From the NCBI GenBank assembly GCA_009767595.1, contig VSDK01026352.1:80387-144386 (forward strand): a stretch of DNA of 64,000 nucleotides, in the 5' to 3' direction. This DNA comes from Symbiodinium kawagutii. Its lineage: Eukaryota > Sar > Dinophyceae > Suessiales > Symbiodiniaceae. Both the position numbers and the translations under genes were made by a program. Below, piece by piece: positions 57,430 to 64,000 of the stretch. Numbering within the stretch: position 1 is the first letter of the stretch; each line of letters begins with the position of its first letter. The notes beneath the pieces were generated by a model. It was not told the origin of the DNA and did not search any database. It saw nothing but the letters and a program-made list of their open reading frames with translations.

Positions 57430-57535
57430 TAGGAGGGAGCGATTTAGAGCCAGGGGCATCCCTATACCATCCTATACCCTTTTTGAAGGGGGAGCTAACG
57501 AGCTGCAGGGAGTGGTGCAACCAAACGATAGCCAA
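57430..57535. repeat. Dispersed repeat, copy 2
   Basis: GGAGGGAGCGATTTAGAGCC, CAGGGGCATCCCTA and TGAAGGGGGAGC match the copy at 14461, with one short insertion (CCATCCTATACCC). Confidence 0.75.
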
Positions 57536-57800
57536 CAAACAAAGCAGCATCAGCTGCAGCGAATTTCCTGATGTTTTGATAGTCCACCACACCAGCTGTA
57601 GTTGTTGTGGTCAGACCTTGAAAGGTTTGCTTTTTCTGTTCGACGAAAACGCATCGACAGACACTGTCATCACCTCTATTATTTTAAGGACTTTTAGGGA
57701 GAAGGATTTGATTTTTACATATAGAAAGTTATAGAAATAGATACATAGACGCACATAGAACTCTCTTAACACCGACATTTGATGAATGTTTTTGCAGAAG

Positions 57801-58169
57801 TCAAGCTGGATTTTCTGCCCAAACAAGAGCTAAAGCGGACAGATTTTTGGGGTATTTGAGAAAGGGTGTGATACAATTGGGCATACCGATAGCTCTATGG
57901 CTTTGCAATGAATGAACATTTGGTAGTCCACTTGACGCCTTTGAGAGCCAGCGTCCATGTTTCTGATTTTTAATCTTATCAACCATCAATAGGGAATGCT
58001 GAAGCAGCCGTTTAACAGGGATTATGATCAATGCTGATTCGGCCCATCTTTCAACCGACTCCAGGGTTGTGCTGCCATTTTTCGGAAGCGGCCACTGTTT
58101 TAATTTGGCGTGGCAGGTACCTTTGAGAGAGCTTGACGTTCGGTCTTGGATTGGAGGTGCCTGCAGCAA
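57801..58169 (-). CDS. Ambiguous coding-like segment
   Basis: 122 open codons on the minus strand, entered in frame at a CTGCAG acceptor; they include KQWPLPKNGSTTLESVERWA. The plus strand over 58117-58195 is also coding-like (PLRELDVRSWIGGACSKVYY, acceptor GTGGCAG, donor ACAG|GTCTAG). At most one is real. Confidence 0.3.
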   Translation of the reverse strand: MLQAPPIQDRTSSSLKGTCHAKLKQWPLPKNGSTTLESVERWAESALIIIPVKRLLQHSLLMVDKIKNQKHGRWLSKASSGLPNVHSLQSHRAIGMPNCITPFLKYPKNLSALALVWAENPA

Positions 58170-58283
58170 AGTGTATTACACATCTGAGGACACAGGTCTA
58201 GACGTGAATAAAGAACATAAATGAACAACGCATATGATGTGTAAATATTTATAGCTATCAGAATGTTGGTTTGCAAAGAGGCG

Positions 58284-58960
58284 TCAGACTGCAACACTTT
58301 CAATCACGGGAGTATTGATCGCAAGAGTCACTTCTTTGCCGTTGGCATGGAATGCAAGCAACTTGCACTTGGGGATCAGCTTGATATGTTGCTCTGCGAC
58401 ATCGAGTGTCAGCACAAGCCCCGAAGGTACTCCTGAACCAGTCCACCAACCAGCAAGGGTCATTTCTATTTCTGCAGTGAATTATTGTCGCCCTTAAATT
58501 AATCTCCTAAGAATTCCACTTTCTTCAAAACGTCACATTTCTTTTGCAAGGCAGTTTTTGGTGTTTGACGCTTTCATGCACGTAACAAATTGATCTGACA
58601 ATGTTAGTGCATGGGGAGTTTTGGTGTCGGTTTGTTCATCGCCAGCAGACCAAATCCAAGATCAACATTGGGGTAGGGTGACTCACCTTCGGGCAACGAA
58701 ACCAGGATTTCAAGTCCTTTCACTGACCCAAGAATGAGACTTTCCGAAAATACCCCAGTAGCACACGCAGAAAAAGGCCCTGGAAGCACTTCTACCACTG
58801 CTAGGCCCTACTGGTGGCAGTTGTACCGCGTACGACCTGTACGGTGCGGATCCCCGGTCGCATCCCAACAGCATCTCGGAGAATTCTGATAGCATCTGCC
58901 AGGTAAGATGAGAAGAACATCAAGATAATTCAAGATAGCACAGGCAGATGTTTTAACGGA
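58284..58960 (-). CDS. 3' end of an unidentified minus-strand gene
   Basis: Terminal exon 58284-58471 (acceptor TTCACTGCAG) reads EMTLAGWWTGSGVPSGLVL, then LIPKCKLLAFHANGKEVTLA, to a TGA stop. It joins in phase to the upstream exon 58687-58800 (FSACATGVFSESLILGSVKG, donor GAAG|GTGAGT). The beta-strand-like pattern suggests a compact domain. Further upstream, about 58812-58890 reads ILRDAVGMRPGIRTVQVVRG, but it is separated from the 58800 boundary by only about 11 bases in another frame. That implies either a different splice site or a frameshift. No family recognised. Confidence 0.55.
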
Positions 58961-59424
58961 AAGCGCAGACCTTCGTAGGCCACATGGCATGAAATATCAT
59001 GAAATGCATCATGACGTAAGTGGTTAGAAGTTAGAAGTATAAACGATCGGTCACAAGTTTGAGATCCTGTGAACGACTACGAAGCACTGCTCTGAGGGGT
59101 GGTGTGCCACCGTGGTGGTATGTCTGGTGGGCATTATACGCGCGGCATCCGAGTGTCTCCGAGCCGGAAGGTCATTGCTGTTTCACACATCAGCACGTTT
59201 ATGTGCAAGTTTATGTGGTTCATGGGTGCTCAGAATGTGCAGTGTTGAGGCGTCAGAACGAATTCCCTAGAACCAAAAGGATCCAAAAGGTCTACTTGTG
59301 GACAATGCCGAGTAACTTTTTGAATATAGGATGTACGAGTCACGCCATGGACGCTAAGGTCGTACTGCATGAACGAAGGTGGCAAGGAACGGCATGTTGG
59401 CAGCCAAAAGCAATGATGGTAATG

Positions 59425-59570
59425 TTACCATTTGCCACCCAAGCATCAGAAATCGGTCTCGATGCAATCTTGCAACTTGCACGCAGTCAGGAGCCCAAAT
59501 GGTTCAAGTACAATGATGACACTGTCTCAATTGTGGATTTGGAGCAGGACTCACTCTTCTTGTGGCAGTA
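59425..59570 (+). CDS. Possible exon
   Basis: The plus frame reads ASEIGLDAILQLARSQEPKW then FKYNDDTVSIVDLEQDSLFL before GTAGAT, a possible donor. It is the most protein-like part of a 170-codon open frame starting at 59059. Confidence 0.35.
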
Positions 59571-60086
59571 GATTTTTCACAGCGATCTCAGTTCCGACTT
59601 TCACAGATCGAGAGTCCATGTTGAAGCCCTGAGCTGCTTGTTTTCTCCCAGTGCTGGAAACTCTCTTTCATGTGCCTGGATTGCTGTGCCCGCTGCGCGC
59701 CAAGCCTTTTTGGATTCCTGTCTTTCCAATTAGCGTGACAGATTCAGCAACAGTGACTCGCAGGAATTACCAGAGATTTCGAAGCAGTGCCTCACTTGGA
59801 AATTGGGGGCAGGGATGCAGGCAGCAGGAAAGGGTGAAGCGGAAAGGGTTGGGGGTTTTCCTTAAGCTTCGCCAGTTGGTGGTCTGTGTGAGAGGAGAAG
59901 CTCCAGGCTTTGCGACAGAGCCGAGCCAATCCTTTAACTCCTGAGCCTTGCAGCATCTTGCATTCACAGCTGATGGTTTGGCGGGGGACCTGTCATCTAC
60001 CATCTGACTCTGAGGTGCTACGTGCTCTTTTACCGAAAGCAAGCGTTCTCGTCTTCCAACCTCATCAATTATTCGTCCTTGTAAAG

Positions 60087-60130
60087 TGCGGTACCAAGAT
60101 GCTGTGGCTGCGCAGCTGGTCGTCCCGGAA
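60087..60130 (+). CDS. Short possible exon with strong donor
   Basis: Reads RYQDAVAAQLVVPE between GTAAAG and GAA|GTGAGT. The frame continues without a stop into the 42-bp minisatellite downstream, which makes a 204-codon open frame (60086-60700). Confidence 0.4.
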
Positions 60131-60265
60131 GTGAGTTATTCAATTCTGATTTGCATTTTTCATGTCTTAAATCTTAAACATGTTCGCGGCAACCTGGACG
60201 TTGCTCCGCGCTTGCAACGTGTGGGGCGCACGACCAGCAAAGTACATACACGTATGCGGATATAC

Positions 60266-60742
60266 GGGAGATTTGATATGTTCAGTCCTGCAGAGGCCAG
60301 AGGGGGTGGGAGATTTGATATGTTCAGCCGTGCAGAGGCCAGAGGGGGGGGGAGATTTGATATGTTCAGTCCTGCAGAGGCCAGAGGGGGTGGGAGATTT
60401 GATATGTTCAGCCGTGCAGAGGCCAGAGGGGGGGGGAGATTTGATATGTTCAGTCCTGCAGAGGCCAGAGGGGGTGGGAGATTTGATATGTTCAGCCGTG
60501 CAGAGGCCAGAGGGGGGGGGAGATTTGATATGTTCAGTCCTGCAGAGGCCAGAGGGGGTGGGAGATTTGATATGTTCAGCCGTGCAGAGGCCAGAGGGGG
60601 GGGGAGATTTGATATGTTCAGTCCTGCAGAGGCCAGAGGGGGTGGGAGATTTGATATGTTCAGTCACGCATGCAGAGGCCAGAGGGGGTGGGAGATTTGA
60701 TATGCTCAGTCGTGCAATGCAGAGGCGAGAGGGGGTTTTTAG
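60266..60742. repeat. 42-bp minisatellite with alternating variants
   Basis: Units start at 60271 and recur every 42 bp to 60649, then two diverged units follow. Odd units carry TTCAGTCCTGCAG and end GGGGGT; even units carry TTCAGCCGTGCAG and end GGGGGG, so the true repeat is an 84-bp dimer. Because 42 is divisible by 3, frames stay open on both strands (for example FDMFSPAEARGGG and FDMFSRAEARGGG). Confidence 0.97.
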
Positions 60743-60815
60743 GGTCGCAACTGACCGGGGGCATGAGGGCCGCAACTGACAAAAACTTTAGGGTCGGAAT
60801 TGACCCGGGTTGCAA
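60735..60815. repeat. Short repeat (AGGGTCGCAACTGAC type)
   Basis: Three related units, AGGGTCGCAACTGAC, AGGGCCGCAACTGAC and AGGGTCGGAATTGAC, at the 3' edge of the minisatellite. Confidence 0.8.
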
Positions 60816-60929
60816 GTTAAACTTGGCAGCAGCAGCCTTCCATGGCTTCAAGTCCTGAGCACTGAGTCCTGTTTGACTCCAGAACCAGAGGTACTCCACT
60901 GCGTGGACTTGGGCCATCGTTGCTCTGGC

Positions 60930-63900
60930 TGTCGCAGGATGATATACCCATGATATACCCCCTGTCAGGTGTGGAGCAACGTTGGGGTTGGAGCGAACAT
61001 GTTTATTTTGATCTACTTAATGTTTTCTCTTATATTACGTTACCATATTCATATAAGTATTTTTTAATCATTATTTATGCAAGAAATGTAGACCCCTTTC
61101 GAACGCTTCAAAAGATGCGGTGCATCGACCGTATTATTGCATTAAGATCGGAGAGCAGTGCTTGATATAGAAAGTTTACATAACCTCTGACTAAACAGGT
61201 TTCTTCTTCGATTCTGGCTGAATAAAGCGACACCTTGGCATACAAACTTTCGCAAAGGTCGCGTTCATGCGAAATCATGTACAATCAGCAAGCTTTGTGG
61301 CTGCGACCAGACATGCGGTGCCTTGCCACAGCAGCACATCATTTTAGAGTCTTTGAATACATTGATGGAGTCGCCTGGATGTTAGCAGCTAACAGTTAGC
61401 TTCATCAAGTTTAGCATTTGTTGCCTGGAAAGAATAGAAATGGACGCTTATGAGAGAATTTTGAGATCATTTTCTCTTCTTTTGGCAGTTCCTGCAAAAC
61501 TGCATCATGCAAATTCATGCAGCTCGTTTACAATGCACTCAACCAACAGATCTGTCCACTGAGCAAGCACATGATTCCCACTTGAAATCATTGGGGCTTG
61601 CCCGGAACCTACCAATTTCGTATCATGTTTTTTTTTAATTGAGCACATGGTGTGACTGTAGCACTTTCCTTGATGCTCCTTCTTTGAATCTGCGAACAGT
61701 CTGAAGACAAGAAACATGAGCCAATGGAAACACGCAGGCGCAAACCCACACAGGCGTGAATATGTATACATACATAGATACAATACATGTACAATCAATA
61801 TAAATATGTACGCACACACACATATATATATATATACACACACATACATTTCAGGCATTGGAAAAGCTAGCTTGCGATTCCTGACCAGTGACATCATTTC
61901 AACATCGTCACTCTCGGCACATAGAGCATGCTTTCAGTAGAGAAGGGTGTGGAAAAGGATATGGTGCTTTGATGGTGAAACCTTCTGAAGTGGACACACA
62001 AAGTGAAGGTTGCACCCTAGACATTTGCAACCAAATCATAAGCAAATTGAATCAAATTAAGCAAACTTGGATTCCACTTGGACCATCAATGCATCGAATC
62101 TTTGTCCATCGCAGTTCGACTCAGTAGCTCCCATAGAGTGAGCTGCGACCTCCGCGAAGTCGGGGCCTTGCAGCCACTTCAGTGTGTGGCGTCTGGGAGT
62201 CCTCGGTGTTTCGTCTCAGATCGAGTTTTGCTCATCGAAAGAAGTCGTGTTAAGATGTGTTAAGATGTGTTAAGATGTGTTAAGTACAGTAGATCCAGTA
62301 GATCCAGTAGCGAGTATCCAGTAGATCCATGTAGATCCATGAGTGAAAATCACCTTTGTATGCAGTAAAAGGACTTGTAGGGGAAGCTGGGTCCATGTAG
62401 AGGAGCAGACATACACAAAGTTTCCACGCACTGCTGCCATTTGGAGAGCACTTTTTCAAATCTGTAAGAAATTATGTGCAACGTGGTAACATATTGCCGC
62501 TTCAGCTATGTCTTAATGCGACTGCAGTGGGTTTGGGGTTAGCACCATGAAGCAATAACAAATTCTTAGAATGGTAATTCCCAAGTTTCCTGAAGATTCC
62601 CTCACCATTATGATCAACAGGACCAATCAACGTAGACACCCTAGACCGCTTGTGGAACATGTTTTAAAATCTTGGTCAACACAGTGGCCATAGCGCCAGA
62701 GCAGACTAGAAGTCTTATGTCAAACATTGACTGGTTATGACTGGTTCTGAGTGGCCAGGCTGTTACATGGCCTCCCCGACAGACCTGAGATGCTCCCTTG
62801 AAAGAGGGACGCAGTGATGAGACCTCGTCAGACAATCAGAAACAGAAAAATCCTCCAGAGATCTCCAGAGCTTCAAGCCGAGCACCTGCATGATCATGAC
62901 TCATGGCACAGGATTGCGTCTGATTGCGGACTTTCTACCTGTGTAGATCTACATCTTCACATACTATCGCTGTATATGTATAGACATATATATATATATA
63001 TTTATATTTATAGAGATACCATCGCTATATTTACATGTATGTATATATAGATATGTATGTATGTATCTATGCAGTGTACACTACTTTGGTTATCAAAGTA
63101 TTATTTCTTTGATCCAGTGAAAGTGCCAGCTATGCCGAAATAGCACGCTTGAAAACACGTTCTGAAAGATAAAGCGTGTTGCACAGGATTATCACAAGCA
63201 TGTGGAAGGCACTTCAGCTGCCTCATGTTTGGAGTGGGAGCACAGGTTCTTAAAGTCTGCTTGTTATGCTGGTAGTCACTGGTAGTCAGCTTAGTCAAGA
63301 CATGTCAAGACCTTTTTCTCTATGCCCGCCTCGGCAAGACAACACGTTTTCATAGCTCACAGATTTGCAAGAAGTCGCCGTGTCCAGGCATAGTCTAGCA
63401 GGCAGTATTTACATGAGGAGACAGTTTCCAGCTGACCACAATGGGACTAAGTCGGACTATATATTGAGTTGAAGCACAAAAGCATATAAAAGCACCGCCT
63501 TGCCGAAAGGTTTTGATGATCAGCCTACACAGCTGATCGCAGCTGGATGTAGATGGTTGGTTTCCGCTCTCTCTTGCCGCATTGTTTCTTCCGATTTTTT
63601 CCAGTGTCCGTTCCGAGCTATAGCCATTGCATCTTTGGCTCACTGCAACTGTTTCTTCCTGAAACCTTTGGGCAGTGCTTCGAGGACTGATTGGGTGGGC
63701 CCGGAATTCGATCAAGCTACAGATGTAGAAATTCTGCTCAGAACCAAGCGATAGCTGAGTTTTCAGATCCTGGGAAGAGGGAAAAACATGGACAAAAAAT
63801 CACAGACTGCTGTCTCCATGAACATTTTCTCATGTTTTTCCAACTCAATTGTAAACCAGTGGCCAAGTTTACACTTGCGATCTGACTTTCGGCGCTACCA

Positions 63901-63930
63901 TGATTCTTGCCATGATTCTTGTGCGGCGGA
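60930..63930. other. No supported gene; simple repeats
   Basis: Simple tracts: AT/CA-rich at 61755-61855, AAGATGTGTT and GTAGATCCA repeats at 62248-62340, and (TA)n/GTATGTAT at 62980-63075. Remaining frames are short and conflicting. Confidence 0.45.
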
Positions 63931-63938
63931 AAGGAACC

Positions 63939-64000
63939 ATGACCATTCCAATTGCTGGGAATGGTGGTCCTCCTGGTTTTCAGCGTCGGGCCCGCGGCGT
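63939..64000 (+). CDS. Possible gene start cut by window edge
   Basis: ATG followed by 20 open codons reading TIPIAGNGGPPGFQRRARG, a Gly/Pro/Arg composition and higher GC content than the preceding sequence. Too short to identify. Confidence 0.25.
   Translation, partial: MTIPIAGNGGPPGFQRRARG

Noticed and set aside
59000..59100. tRNA-like segment with GTGGTTAG and AGTTTGAGATCC between short inverted TCACA/TGTGA arms
   Set aside because: The T-arm-like stem exists, but no matching acceptor stem or anticodon arm could be drawn.
60167..60775. 202-codon minus-strand frame with Pro/Ser/Leu repeats
   Set aside because: Product of the 42-bp minisatellite, whose length is a multiple of three.

Overview
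This window looks like nuclear DNA of a dinoflagellate, most likely a Symbiodiniaceae-type alga. That is inference from several signs. Coding sequence is cut into very short exons (about 40-150 nt). Neighbouring exons can be joined in phase only if GC and GA splice donors are allowed beside GT, as is known for dinoflagellates. Introns and spacers are packed with micro- and minisatellites, there are TTTAGGG-like telomeric words, and there is no bacterial or organellar gene layout. No rRNA, convincing tRNA, CRISPR array, spliced-leader relic or complete transposon was seen. Most long open frames are products of repeats, so the coding calls rest on short exons with matching splice phases and, where possible, on protein families.

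Layout. 1-357 is a CAT/CAA microsatellite. 0.36-6.2 kb is mostly non-coding, with two weak coding stretches at 4.5-5.3 kb. 6.4-12.3 kb is a repeat domain: GT-rich microsatellite, a 12/14-bp minisatellite, a higher-order satellite (350-bp long units plus arrays of eight 83-bp short units, 1364-bp super-period) holding a 43-base assembly gap, and a 16-bp minisatellite. The domain is bracketed by two related sequences near 6.95 and 11.75 kb.

13.8-40 kb carries a run of plus-strand genes: (i) a tetratricopeptide-repeat (TPR) protein, 13.8-19.4 kb; (ii) an unidentified gene at 20.3-20.8 kb and a possible exon at 22.3 kb; (iii) an arginine/serine-rich protein with a degenerate KptA/Tpt1-like domain and a C-terminal aromatic motif, 23.2-26.2 kb; (iv) an unidentified gene ending at 28.26 kb; (v) an ALKBH4-type 2-oxoglutarate/Fe(II) dioxygenase, 29.7-33.3 kb, with all catalytic motifs visible; (vi) an unidentified gene at 37.7-39.4 kb. 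The same orientation over about 26 kb fits the one-directional gene clusters of dinoflagellates.

40-64 kb is poorer in genes. It has AT-rich microsatellites, a 615-bp tandem duplication (41.87-43.1 kb) with two hairpins and telomere-like words per copy, possible minus-strand exons (43.3, 44.2, 47.1, 48.2 kb), a plus-strand exon chain with matching phases at 54.3-56.0 kb, a minus-strand gene end at 58.3-58.9 kb, and a 42-bp minisatellite at 60.27-60.74 kb. The window may end inside the first codons of another gene.

The best-supported functional finding is the ALKBH4 homologue. The TPR gene is the best demonstration of the splicing rules used throughout. The genes do not obviously form one pathway.
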